64,000 nt of DNA from positions 12,372 to 76,371 of the forward strand of contig JBJEQN010000011.1 in NCBI GenBank assembly GCA_051881775.1, written 5' to 3'. Shown piece by piece: positions 1 through 7,799 of this stretch. Below the pieces are notes generated by a model. That model ran no database searches, was not told where the DNA came from, and saw only the letters and a program-made list of their open reading frames with translations. This DNA is from UMGS363 sp051881775. GTDB lineage: Bacteria; Bacillota; Clostridia; Oscillospirales; Ruminococcaceae. The position numbers and the translations under genes were made by a program. Within the stretch, counting starts at the first letter, position 1. Every line of letters begins with the position of its first letter.

Positions 1-299
1 CTGTTGTTAACGTCAAGGAGGTCAAGCAGACTTTCCGTATCGGTGTCATTGTCCGTAACAGGCTCATCGTAGGGCAGCTCGTTGTCTGCCGCTTCCTGCA
101 CCTGTTCGTCCGGGTCCTGAAGCTCCTGTGTCTGCTGGGGAACGGAGGTCTCAACATTAGGGATAGTTGTGACCAAGCCTGTTTCCGCCGAAACACTTAC
201 CGACGGAAAGAGCATAACTCCGGCAGCCATTACGCCAATGACTGAAACAGCGGCGGCAAATTTCCGCAAAACCCTTCTATTAAAAATCGCTGTTTTCAT
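1..299 (-). CDS. fliP: FliP, flagellar export gate protein (5' part only)
   Basis: The N-terminal 99 codons run off the left edge of the window. The product starts with a basic segment and a hydrophobic signal-like stretch (about residues 15-33, ending SVSVSAE), then an acidic, Gln/Asp-rich mature segment ending LLDLLDVNN. FliP is a core membrane protein of the flagellar type III export gate and is often made with a cleavable signal peptide. The conserved membrane domain lies outside the window, so the assignment rests on the signal peptide, the last visible residues and the position directly after fliO, where fliP is expected. The start ATG overlaps the last 20 bases of fliO, which suggests translational coupling. 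Confidence 0.62.
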   Translation of the reverse strand, partial: MKTAIFNRRVLRKFAAAVSVIGVMAAGVMLFPSVSVSAETGLVTTIPNVETSVPQQTQELQDPDEQVQEAADNELPYDEPVTDNDTDTESLLDLLDVNN

Positions 300-699
300 C
301 ACTTCCGTAACCGTCCTCCTGTTCCGAAACGTCCTTTTCTCCGCCCGAAGGGGCATTGTTTTTACCCGATATAACGCTTTTCAGACTTTCCATAAAGCTG
401 CCGCCGCCCGTCGGAGCGTCCGCTGTCATTTCAGCAACGTCATCCTCGTCAAGGTCGGCAAGCTTTGAAACGGAATTCGGGGTAACGCCCAGAAGCATTA
501 TCTTCTTTCCGACCTTTACCACAAGAAGCTGCTTATCCTGAGCTATACCCATACATTCGATTATTTTTATCCCGTTCTGCGCACCGTTCCAGCCTGTGCT
601 GCGAAATTTTTTATTCAGCCACTTCGTCGCATAATATGTTAGAAAAATAAGTCCTATTACGCCGAGAAGCGCACAAATGACCATTAAAATATCAGACAC
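280..699 (-). CDS. fliO: FliO/FliZ-like flagellar biosynthesis protein
   Basis: This 139-residue protein has one N-terminal membrane segment (about residues 5-25) followed by a small cytoplasmic domain with the pattern IKIIECMGIAQDKQLLVVKVG and then LLGVTPNSVSKL, which is typical of FliO. The tail from about residue 90 is Gly/Ser/Asp-rich and looks disordered. FliO helps assemble the FliP ring of the export gate. It lies between cheY and fliP, the order seen in Bacillus and Clostridia. The family is weakly conserved, so the call depends on both the sequence pattern and the position. Confidence 0.85.
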   Translation of the reverse strand: MSDILMVICALLGVIGLIFLTYYATKWLNKKFRSTGWNGAQNGIKIIECMGIAQDKQLLVVKVGKKIMLLGVTPNSVSKLADLDEDDVAEMTADAPTGGGSFMESLKSVISGKNNAPSGGEKDVSEQEDGYGSDENSDF

Positions 700-728
700 G
701 CCGCAACCTCCGCACAGAACAAAACCGC

Positions 729-1091
729 TTAACCGAGAACCTTCTGAACAGTCTGGAGAATTCTGTCAGGCTTAAAGGGCTTAACGATAAAGTCAAGAGC
801 GCCCAGCTTGATAGCCTCAACGACCATAGCTTCCTGACCCATAGCGGAACACATAACTACCTTTGCGGAAGGGTCGCTTGCCTTGATGTCTCTGAGAGCC
901 TCAATACCTGTCTTGTTGGGCATTGTAATATCCATAATAACAAGGTCGGGGTGCTCGTTTGCATATGTATTGCAGGCAATTTCCCCGTCTGCAGCCTCAA
1001 TAATGTTGGTGTAGCCGTTCTTTGTGAGAGCGTCCTTGATCATCATTCTCATAAAAGCTGCGTCGTCTACAAGCATAATCTTCTTATCCAT
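729..1091 (-). CDS. cheY: CheY chemotaxis response regulator
   Basis: A single 120-residue receiver domain with no output domain. The acidic pocket is D9/D10, the phospho-acceptor is D54 (in LVIMDITMP), the switch residue is S82 and the conserved lysine is K104 in VKPF. Phosphorylated CheY binds the FliM/FliY switch complex and changes rotation direction or bias. It is encoded directly behind fliY, whose product carries CheC-type phosphatase motifs, so signal and signal removal are co-transcribed. The start has a good ribosome binding site (AAGGAG). No CheA or receptor genes are seen in this window. Confidence 0.96.
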   Translation of the reverse strand: MDKKIMLVDDAAFMRMMIKDALTKNGYTNIIEAADGEIACNTYANEHPDLVIMDITMPNKTGIEALRDIKASDPSAKVVMCSAMGQEAMVVEAIKLGALDFIVKPFKPDRILQTVQKVLG

Positions 1092-1097
1092 AGCGAT

Positions 1098-2438
1098 TTA
1101 CTCCTTACCTAAATTATCTAAAAATTTGGATTTTATAATTTCTGTAACTCTTACGGCAAAGTTGTCGTCAATAACAACAACGTCTCCCTTTGCGATAAGA
1201 TTGCCGTTAACGATAATATCGACGGGCGCACCTGCCTGTCTTTCAAGCTCGATTATGGTTCCCTGTGTAAATTCAAGTATCTCCTTCACCTTTTTGGTAG
1301 TGGAGCCTATTTCAACGGAAACGTTAAGGGGAACGCCCATAAGCAGCTTAAGGTTGTCGTTCTGCTCCTTTGAAAGGCTGCTATTATTATATGTAGCAAA
1401 ATTCTGAAGCTGAACAGGCTGAATATTCATTGCAGGCTGCTGAGGTGCATAACCGTAAGGCTGCTGATACATACCCTGGGGCATCTGACCTGTCGGCTGC
1501 TGAGGATAACCGCCCGGAACAGGCTGCTGGGGGTACATTCCGTAAGGATTCATACCGTTCTGCGGCATATTGGGGTCGTATCCGTAAGGCGCAGCGCCGG
1601 GAACGGGCTGCTGAGGATAACCGCCGGGAGCTGCATTCGGTGCCTGCTGCGCAGGTGCAGGCTGAGGAGCCGTCTGCGGAGCAGGAGCAGGCTGTGCAGG
1701 TTCGGAAGCTGCTGCCGCACCGCCGTTAAGAAGAGCCTCTATCTCCTCCTGCGAAAGCGTTGTGCCGCCTCCCGAAGAAGCGGAAGGCTGAGGCTGAGGC
1801 TCGGGCTCGGGCTCTGCCGCTGCGCTGTAGCCTGCCATCATTTTCTCCGCCATTTCCTTTGCAAGGTCAATGGTAAGAACGGATATGAACTCGGAATTTA
1901 TAACTCCGTCTATTGTAATATTGAATTTTATGCTGACTACGTTTTCGTCGCTTATCTCATAAAGGCTTGTGATGCTTTCGGCGTTGTTCTGAACAAAAGC
2001 CTCGGGGGTGGAAATATCGACTGCCGTGTCAATTATTTCGGAAAGAGCCGTTGCGGAAGCGCCCATCATCTGGTTCATGACCTCGCACACAGCGGATATA
2101 TTCATTTCATCAAACTGAAAATCATCCGTGACCTCCAGCGGCAGACCCATAAGCTGGTCAAGGATAAGCTGAACGTCGTTCTGTTTCAGAATAAGGACAT
2201 TCTGACCTGCAACGCCCTGAGTATATTTGATCCTGACCATAATGGCAGGTTCAAGTTCGGGAAACAGCAGTTCCTGCGATTTAACTATGGTAACTGTCGG
2301 AGTTGTGATCCAGACCTTAGCAGAAAGCATATTCGAAACAGCGGTTGCAGCCGAACCCATGGTGATATTCATTATCTCACCGATAGCGTCCATCTCGACT
2401 TCGCCGAAGCCGTCAACAACAAGTTTTTCGTCGCTCAT
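1098..2438 (-). CDS. fliY: FliY, flagellar switch protein with CheC phosphatase domain
   Basis: The 446-residue protein has an N-terminal CheC-like domain (about 1-200), a long Pro/Gln/Gly-rich linker (about 205-345) and a C-terminal FliN/SpoA domain (about 360-445). Both CheC active-site motifs, D/S-x3-E-x2-N-x22-P, are intact: D17-E21-N24-P47 and S115-E119-N122-P145. It is therefore expected to dephosphorylate CheY-P at the switch. A segment LSQEEIEALLNG at about 228-239, normally found at the extreme N terminus of FliM and Bacillus FliY where it binds CheY-P, lies here inside the linker. The linker repeats short YPQQPVPGG-like units and is longer than usual for the family. Confidence 0.95.
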   Translation of the reverse strand: MSDEKLVVDGFGEVEMDAIGEIMNITMGSAATAVSNMLSAKVWITTPTVTIVKSQELLFPELEPAIMVRIKYTQGVAGQNVLILKQNDVQLILDQLMGLPLEVTDDFQFDEMNISAVCEVMNQMMGASATALSEIIDTAVDISTPEAFVQNNAESITSLYEISDENVVSIKFNITIDGVINSEFISVLTIDLAKEMAEKMMAGYSAAAEPEPEPQPQPSASSGGGTTLSQEEIEALLNGGAAAASEPAQPAPAPQTAPQPAPAQQAPNAAPGGYPQQPVPGAAPYGYDPNMPQNGMNPYGMYPQQPVPGGYPQQPTGQMPQGMYQQPYGYAPQQPAMNIQPVQLQNFATYNNSSLSKEQNDNLKLLMGVPLNVSVEIGSTTKKVKEILEFTQGTIIELERQAGAPVDIIVNGNLIAKGDVVVIDDNFAVRVTEIIKSKFLDNLGKE

Positions 2439-2446
2439 TATCTCTG

Positions 2447-3454
2447 TTACCTCAATTCTTTATATATATTATCGATTTTCACGGCTTTTTTATTGCTCTT
2501 TATGCCAAGTTTGCCGTCAAACCAGATGTTATTGCCGATTTTGACTGTAATATTGCTGTCGATGGGAACGTTAAGAGGTATAACGTCGCCCGGCTGAAGA
2601 GTAAGAACGTCGTAGAGGTCCAGCGTTGTATCGCAGAGGATAGCGTCTATCTGAAGCTCGGAATCCTTGATAGCGTCCATAAGTGAAACTCTGCGTTCGT
2701 TTTCACGCTTGGGGTCAAGCTTTTTGGTGGTTCTTGCCCACTTGTCACCGAATTTTGACATTATGGATTCAAGTCCCAGCGCCGGGATACATATGGAGAC
2801 CGTGTTTTTTACGTCCTTTATCTCCATTTCAAGCATAACGATGATAACTACCTCGTCCGGCGAAATGGACTGGACTACTCTGGAGTTTGTTTCTATCGTA
2901 GTCAGCACAGGATTGACATCTATGTAATTTCCCCAAGGCTCTTTAAGCAAAGTCGCCATTTTCTTAAGTACGTTGGACATAAGACCCACCTCAATTTCGG
3001 TGAAATCCCTGTTCTGATCCGTATAAGAGCCTGCGCCGCCCATAAGCCTGTCCATCATTGTATATGCAATAGGGTTTGAAAGCTGAAGAATACAGTTTGT
3101 TTCAAGAACGTCGTCGTCCGTTATGCCCATATTTACCATAGCCATCATAACATAATCGGGAAGAGCGTTGTTGAATTCATAATAAAGCTGTTCCTCTATC
3201 TGAAGAACCTCCACCTTACAGTAAACTCTGAGAAGACCTGTAAGATAAGAAGAAAGCACACGCGAATAGTTTTCAAAAATACCGTCAATGACTTTGAGCT
3301 GTTCCTTAGTGAACTTTTTAGGCATCTTAAAGTCATAGGTTTTTATCTTCTTTTCACTGGCCTGCTCCTCGATCTCGTCCAAAGCCTTTGTGCCTTCCGA
3401 CGAAAAGCTGTTCAGAAGTGCGTCTATCTGGCTTTGTGACAATACGTCAGCCAT
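2447..3454 (-). CDS. fliM: FliM, flagellar motor switch protein
   Basis: This 335-residue protein starts with the CheY-P binding peptide (LSQSQIDALLN, about residues 5-15). A FliM middle domain (about 45-230, with the GGAGSYTDQNRDFTEIE region) and a C-terminal SpoA/FliN-like domain (about 255-330) follow. FliM links CheY-P to FliG in the C ring. The gene ends 9 bases before fliY. Upstream, the 59 bases between motB and fliM contain no gene, whereas many relatives have fliL there. Confidence 0.97.
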   Translation of the reverse strand: MADVLSQSQIDALLNSFSSEGTKALDEIEEQASEKKIKTYDFKMPKKFTKEQLKVIDGIFENYSRVLSSYLTGLLRVYCKVEVLQIEEQLYYEFNNALPDYVMMAMVNMGITDDDVLETNCILQLSNPIAYTMMDRLMGGAGSYTDQNRDFTEIEVGLMSNVLKKMATLLKEPWGNYIDVNPVLTTIETNSRVVQSISPDEVVIIVMLEMEIKDVKNTVSICIPALGLESIMSKFGDKWARTTKKLDPKRENERRVSLMDAIKDSELQIDAILCDTTLDLYDVLTLQPGDVIPLNVPIDSNITVKIGNNIWFDGKLGIKSNKKAVKIDNIYKELR

Positions 3455-3513
3455 ATTTCCGGATCATTCCTTTCCTTGCGGTATAAAGCCCTGTCCAAAT
3501 CAGATAATGCAGG

Positions 3514-4479
3514 TCATTCCGCTGCGCTGTCCGCCGGCTGCGGTCTGCTGTTCTGCATATCGGCTATAGCGTCTTCTTTGGAAACATACTCTCTTGTGGG
3601 GTCGTTTCTTCCGCTGTCGGCAGCTTCCGTAACGGCATCGACATCTGCGGCGGTCTCCGAAGCAGGAGCGCCTCCCTCCGAGCCGGAAGGAAGAACGAAG
3701 TTGTTGCCGAATTCAAGCTGAAGCAGCTCTGTAAGCACCTCGGAATCGGTGAAATCCATATCATTTCTGATAAATACGATCTCAACACGGCGGTTCTGCC
3801 GTCTGCCCTCCTCGGTGTCGTTGCTTTCAAGAGGTCTGTTTTTGCCGTAGCCTGCGGAAGAGAACTTGTCCGAATCGCAGGCGTCAAGGCCTATCATATA
3901 GTTAATAACGGAATTTGCCCTTCCTGAGGACAGATCCCATTCATTGACATCGGAGCTTGCGCTTGCGGCTGTATGACCGCTTACTTTAATAGCGTAAACC
4001 ATTTCGTTGACGGCTCTTATACCGTCGGAAATAATATCCAGGATATATTTTCCCTCGTCAAGAAGCTCATCGCTGTCTCCTGCGAAGAATACGTTATCCC
4101 TGAATCGCATATAAACGCCCGTGTCGGACATTTCAACGCTTACGCTGTCCTGAAGGTTATTTGTCACAACGACTTCCTTCAGATACATAAAGAAGTCCTC
4201 AAAATCCACGATCTCCTCGGTTTCCTCGACCTCAGGAACCGTATCGTCATAAACCGCCGTGGGGTCGTTTTCCGGCTGAGGCTCGCCGACTACTCTGACC
4301 TTTGTATCGGAGATCTTACCCTTTGAAAATGCCTCGGCAATATACTGCCATTTACTTGTATCCATTGACGACATTGAATAAAGCAGAACGAAGAACGTCA
4401 GCATCAGCGTTACCATGTCGCCGTATGTATCCATCCAGCTTCCGCCTTCTTCTTCGCTTCCTCCGCGTTTTCTCGCCAC
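3514..4479 (-). CDS. motB: MotB, flagellar stator protein
   Basis: A 321-residue protein starting at a GTG codon preceded by AGAGGTGAT. An upstream in-frame GTG at 4488 overlaps that binding site and is less likely. One membrane helix (about residues 18-38) carries the proton-channel aspartate D21 in TYGDMVTLML. A C-terminal OmpA-like peptidoglycan-binding domain follows (about 120-245, with KVSGHTAA and GKNRPLESNDTEEGRRQNRRVEI). The extreme C terminus is acidic and Ala/Ser-rich with no known role. With MotA it forms the stator that is anchored to the cell wall. It has its own upstream promoter. Confidence 0.96.
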   Translation of the reverse strand: MARKRGGSEEEGGSWMDTYGDMVTLMLTFFVLLYSMSSMDTSKWQYIAEAFSKGKISDTKVRVVGEPQPENDPTAVYDDTVPEVEETEEIVDFEDFFMYLKEVVVTNNLQDSVSVEMSDTGVYMRFRDNVFFAGDSDELLDEGKYILDIISDGIRAVNEMVYAIKVSGHTAASASSDVNEWDLSSGRANSVINYMIGLDACDSDKFSSAGYGKNRPLESNDTEEGRRQNRRVEIVFIRNDMDFTDSEVLTELLQLEFGNNFVLPSGSEGGAPASETAADVDAVTEAADSGRNDPTREYVSKEDAIADMQNSRPQPADSAAE

Positions 4480-4577
4480 AGTGATCACCTCTCAGTATAA
4501 AAGGGAATCCATCGGGTACTCTGTCGTTTTCGGGTATGCAAAGCCTGTTTTTCTTCACATAAAAACTTCCGATAGAC

Positions 4578-4606
4578 TATTATACCACATTTTCAGATGA
4601 ATTTCC
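4578..4606 (-). promoter_or_regulatory. Internal vegetative promoter before motB
   Basis: Read on the minus strand there is TGGAAA, a 17-base spacer and TATAAT, the latter preceded by TGG (extended -10). It lies in the 175-base spacer between motA and motB and would start a transcript about 90 bases before the motB GTG. This would let motB, fliM, fliY, cheY and fliO/P be expressed partly independently of the long flgB transcript. Confidence 0.6.
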
Positions 4607-4654
4607 ATAGTTATTTAAAAATTTAATGAAAAAATCTAAATTTTATTTTCGGAT

Positions 4655-5455
4655 TTATTCAGATTCGGAAGAAGCAGCGCCCTTCTTCTTGGATTTTGCA
4701 GTCGCAGGGAGCATCATTCTGAGTTTTTCCTCAACATAACGGGGGTTAGCGCCTGCTGTGATAGCAAGTGTGCCCTCCTCGATTATCTGCAGGCAGAGAA
4801 TTTCCTGATTGTGGTTATATTTACACAGGTTTCCTATAGGTCCGCATATAAGGTGGGCAAGGATACAGCCGTAGAACGTTGTAACCAGCGCCGTTGACAT
4901 ACTGGAACCCAGCGAAGCCGCAGAATCGGAGTTTGTAGGGTCCATTGTAGCAAGCATGTTGATAAGACCTACCAGCGTACCTACCATACCCATTGCCGGA
5001 GCAACGGCGGAACCCTTTACCCAGATAGCGAAGTTGCTTTCATGACGTTCGCACATAAAATCTATGGAGTCGTCAAGCATTGACTTTATCTTGTCCGAAT
5101 CGTTTGCGTCAACGATAAGCATAAGCGCAGACTTCATAAAGGGGTCTGTGCAGGCGTTGGCGCTTTCTTCAAGAGCAAGGATACCCTTCATTCTTGCGGT
5201 CTTACAATGCTCTACCATCTGTGTAATATACTTTTCGGGGTCGTATTTTGTAGGCATAAATGCGATTTTAAGCATCTTTCCCACATTTTTCAGTACCGAA
5301 GGAGGGTATGTAAATACCAGCGCACCGATAGTACCGCCCACAACGATAGCGATAGAAGGCGGGTCGATAAAGTTGCCGATCTCTCCTCCTGTCATAATTC
5401 CCCAGACTACAAGTCCTATTGCCAAAACCAAACCAATAATGCCGGAAATATTCAT
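4655..5455 (-). CDS. motA: MotA, flagellar stator protein
   Basis: A 266-residue membrane protein with helices at about 1-20, 30-48, 148-170 and 180-202, and the cytoplasmic loop that contacts FliG between them. The MotA signature is seen in APAMGMVGTLVGLINML and in the last helix pair ending CGPIGNL. It forms the proton (or sodium) channel with MotB. The start has GGAGG nine bases upstream. The C terminus is short and lysine-rich. The ion used cannot be decided from the sequence with confidence. Confidence 0.97.
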   Translation of the reverse strand: MNISGIIGLVLAIGLVVWGIMTGGEIGNFIDPPSIAIVVGGTIGALVFTYPPSVLKNVGKMLKIAFMPTKYDPEKYITQMVEHCKTARMKGILALEESANACTDPFMKSALMLIVDANDSDKIKSMLDDSIDFMCERHESNFAIWVKGSAVAPAMGMVGTLVGLINMLATMDPTNSDSAASLGSSMSTALVTTFYGCILAHLICGPIGNLCKYNHNQEILCLQIIEEGTLAITAGANPRYVEEKLRMMLPATAKSKKKGAASSESE

Positions 5456-5524
5456 AAGATAATTCCTCCAATAAATTTACATTTGCACATCTATATAAAA
5501 AGAGTAAACGCAATGAAAAACCGA

Positions 5525-5749
5525 CTATTCGGCATTTTCCGGGCTGCGTTCGCCCGTATTTTCGTATTCAGCAGCGCATTTCCTACGGAAAGCGGCAGAC
5601 ATTTCAATAATTTCGGAAACCTTTTCTTTAACGATGTATCTGTGTCCGTTGAGCATAGTCACAACAGTATCGGGAGTTTCCTCCGCAAGCTCGATAAAGC
5701 TCTCGTTGAGCATAATTGAAGTTCCGTTGCATCTTGTGAGAATAATCAT
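5525..5749 (-). CDS. flbD: FlbD/SwrD-family flagellar protein
   Basis: A 74-residue protein beginning MIILTRCNGTSIMLNESFIE, with the family pattern ETPDTVVTMLNGHRYIVKEKVSEII. Members sit between flgE and motA in Clostridia and Bacillus. In Bacillus the homologue SwrD raises flagellar power and swarming. The position here is exactly that. The last 20 residues are polar and not conserved. Confidence 0.9.
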   Translation of the reverse strand: MIILTRCNGTSIMLNESFIELAEETPDTVVTMLNGHRYIVKEKVSEIIEMSAAFRRKCAAEYENTGERSPENAE

Positions 5750-5763
5750 ATGATCACCTTTAA

Positions 5764-5815
5764 CAAAACGCCGTCACAGGCGGCTCCGAAAAAGCATCAA
5801 AGCCGCCCACGGCGT
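5764..5815 (-). terminator. Terminator-like hairpin between flgE and flbD
   Basis: On the minus strand, arms ACGCCGT (5809-5815) and ACGGCGT (5768-5774) pair. An inner stem GGCGGCT/AGCCGCC follows after a small internal loop, and TTTTG comes directly after the hairpin. The AAAGG ribosome binding site of flbD starts three to four bases later. It probably terminates part of the transcripts after flgE or stabilises the flgE 3' end. Confidence 0.6.
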
Positions 5816-5821
5816 AAAAAA

Positions 5822-7240
5822 TTATCTCTTGAGGTTTACAAGCTCCTCAAGCATGGAGTCGGAAGTAGTAATGATTCTTGCATTTGCCTGGAAGCCTCTC
5901 TGTGTTACGATCATATCGGAGAATTCCTGAGCAAGGTTAACGTTGGACATTTCCAGCTTGTTGGAAGCTACCGTACCTGCGCCCTGATCGCCGGCTTTCT
6001 TTACCTTTCCTGCGCCGGAAGCAGCTGTTTCGGTGTAGCTTGTGTCGCCGTTTTCAATAAGGCCCTCGGGGTTGTCGAAAACGGTTATTTCGATACGGGC
6101 AATAGCTTTGAGCTGGTTGTTATAGGTAACGGTGATAACGCCGTCCTTGCCGATATTGAAGGCGGAAAGGTCGGAATATGTGAATTCGCCGAGAACAGCG
6201 TCCTTTTCAATGGTAAGAGGCGCAGGAGTTGCCTCATCCTCAACTGTGTATGCAGTAAGCACATAAGGATTCTCAGCCGCTTCATCCTCGTTAGGTGTGG
6301 CAATGAAAAGGGAAATGTAGGGGAGCTCCGTGTCCTCGGCATCATCATCTCCCAATGTATTGATATACTGAGCAACGCCCATAGTATCGTTGCCATCTTC
6401 ATCCTTAGCGTTGAAGGTGATGTAATTTCCCTTAAGGTCGCAGAGATAGAGCTTGCCGTCAGGGTCGATATCACCCTGTCTGAAGCCGATTATTTCTTCG
6501 ACCGTCGTTGTTTCTCCGGTGTCGTTTCCTTCGTCATCAAGAACGGGAACTGTCTTGGATTTTGTAACGGGAACAGGGATACGGTTTGTATAAAGTATTC
6601 CCGAATCGGGGTCGGTATAGATTCCGTAAGCTTCCTGGATAAGGTCGTTTACGTTAATGGTGTTGGCAAAAGTATAGTCTGAGGAAGTGACCTTTTCGTC
6701 ACCGTTGTTGTCCTCAAGAGCAATGCCGAGCAGTGCCTTTGCGCTGGGGTCGCCGACGGTATGAAGACCGTCAAGGCTGTTGCAGGTACCGAGAACGAAT
6801 CTGTTGTTGTTGGAAACAAGGTTGCCTGCGCTGTCTATGCCGAAGTTACCGTTTCTTGTATATGTAATGGAATCGGGAGAAGCTGTTTCGGAGGGAGCAT
6901 TGCCGTTTGCGTCTGCAGAGAATGCGCCCAGTGCAAAGAAACCGTCGCCGCTGATAGCAAGGTCAAGAGTTCTGTTGGTGGACTGGAAGGAGGACTGTGA
7001 CATATCCTTGTCGATAGAAGCCACCTGAACGCCGTAACCTACGGTCGAAGGGTTATTTCCGGCAAAGCTTTCCGTACCTGCGGTAGCTGTCTTTACGGAC
7101 TGATAGAAAACGTCGCTGAAGGAAGCTCTGGAGGATTTGAAGCCGTATGTATTGACGTTGGCAATGTTGTTGCCTATAACGTCCATTTTAGTCTGGTGTG
7201 AAGTAAGACCCGAAACACCTGAATAAAGCGATCTAACCAT
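5822..7240 (-). CDS. flgE: FlgE, flagellar hook protein
   Basis: A 472-residue protein with the flagellar rod/hook N terminus (MVRSLYSGVSGLTSHQTKMD, then NNIANVNTYGFKSSR) and the matching C terminus (SNVNLAQEFSDMIVTQRGFQANARIITTSDSMLEEL). The central part (about 150-400) is the variable surface-exposed hook domain. It is exported by the type III apparatus and polymerises on the FlgD cap to make the hook. The neighbours flgD, a hook operon protein and flbD match this role. The start ATG has AAGGAG upstream. Confidence 0.97.
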   Translation of the reverse strand: MVRSLYSGVSGLTSHQTKMDVIGNNIANVNTYGFKSSRASFSDVFYQSVKTATAGTESFAGNNPSTVGYGVQVASIDKDMSQSSFQSTNRTLDLAISGDGFFALGAFSADANGNAPSETASPDSITYTRNGNFGIDSAGNLVSNNNRFVLGTCNSLDGLHTVGDPSAKALLGIALEDNNGDEKVTSSDYTFANTINVNDLIQEAYGIYTDPDSGILYTNRIPVPVTKSKTVPVLDDEGNDTGETTTVEEIIGFRQGDIDPDGKLYLCDLKGNYITFNAKDEDGNDTMGVAQYINTLGDDDAEDTELPYISLFIATPNEDEAAENPYVLTAYTVEDEATPAPLTIEKDAVLGEFTYSDLSAFNIGKDGVITVTYNNQLKAIARIEITVFDNPEGLIENGDTSYTETAASGAGKVKKAGDQGAGTVASNKLEMSNVNLAQEFSDMIVTQRGFQANARIITTSDSMLEELVNLKR

Positions 7241-7274
7241 TTTAAATACACTCCTTATAAAAATTCAGTCATCG

Positions 7275-7344
7275 GGCTGCATTTCCGTCCGTCAGTCGGT
7301 CGGGACGGAAGATCTCCTGAGAGGTCCGATCTTTTTCTGCAGCC
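7275..7344 (-). promoter_or_regulatory. Predicted three-way-junction RNA element upstream of flgE
   Basis: In the 112-base spacer before flgE, an outer stem GGCTGCA/TGCAGCC (7275-7281 with 7338-7344) encloses two hairpins. One has 8-base arms TTCCGTCC/GGACGGAA (7283-7290 with 7303-7310). The other has arms AGATC/GATCT plus CCT/AGG (about 7310-7332). The element begins just after the stop of the preceding gene and ends about 35 bases before the flgE start. It does not match a riboswitch class I know. The function, which could be RNA stability, attenuation or protein binding, is inferred only. Confidence 0.5.
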
Positions 7345-7352
7345 TTTTCCGC

Positions 7353-7775
7353 TTACATTATAACAGTTGAATCAATATTTGTAAAGATATTCCCCTGCAT
7401 ATCGTCTGCGGACATTGTTGTTATTACCTTATTGTTTTTTACGCTTACAATAAAAGCGTTGGAACCGATCATAACAAGAGCGTCGTTTGAGCCCTTTTCT
7501 CCCGCAAGCTCCACAGCCCTGTTGAGCCGTTCAAGAGTATTTTCGGAATCAAGGTCTATCTGCCGTTCCTCTATCCTCTCCATAGCGTGTTTGGAGAAGC
7601 TCACGCCCCGGTCTTTGCGTTCCTGTTCTGCAAGCTGCGCCCTGAGTTCCTGCGCAAAGCCGCTGTTTTCGGGACTTTCGGTCTTTCCGCTCTCCGGCGA
7701 AGCACCGGTAAAGCCGTTTACCTTTCCCGTAGTGACCGGCATACCTCTGGTCTGCAGCAATTCGCTGATAAGCAT
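7353..7775 (-). CDS. Flagellar operon protein (TIGR02530-like)
   Basis: A 140-residue protein. Its C-terminal two thirds carry the pattern FSKHAMERIEERQI, then DALVMIGSNAFIVSVKNN and DMQGNIFTNIDSTVIM. This is characteristic of a small conserved protein always encoded between flgD and flgE in Clostridia and Bacilli. The biochemical role is unknown, and a function in hook assembly is inferred from the location. The N-terminal 45 residues are variable and polar. Confidence 0.88.
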   Translation of the reverse strand: MLISELLQTRGMPVTTGKVNGFTGASPESGKTESPENSGFAQELRAQLAEQERKDRGVSFSKHAMERIEERQIDLDSENTLERLNRAVELAGEKGSNDALVMIGSNAFIVSVKNNKVITTMSADDMQGNIFTNIDSTVIM

Positions 7776-7799
7776 TTAAATCACCCTTTCACCGATAGG

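Noticed and set aside
5750..6682. 310-codon plus-strand frame opposite flbD spacer and flgE
   Set aside because: It overlaps the flgE coding sequence and the hairpin region, and the product has no domain pattern.
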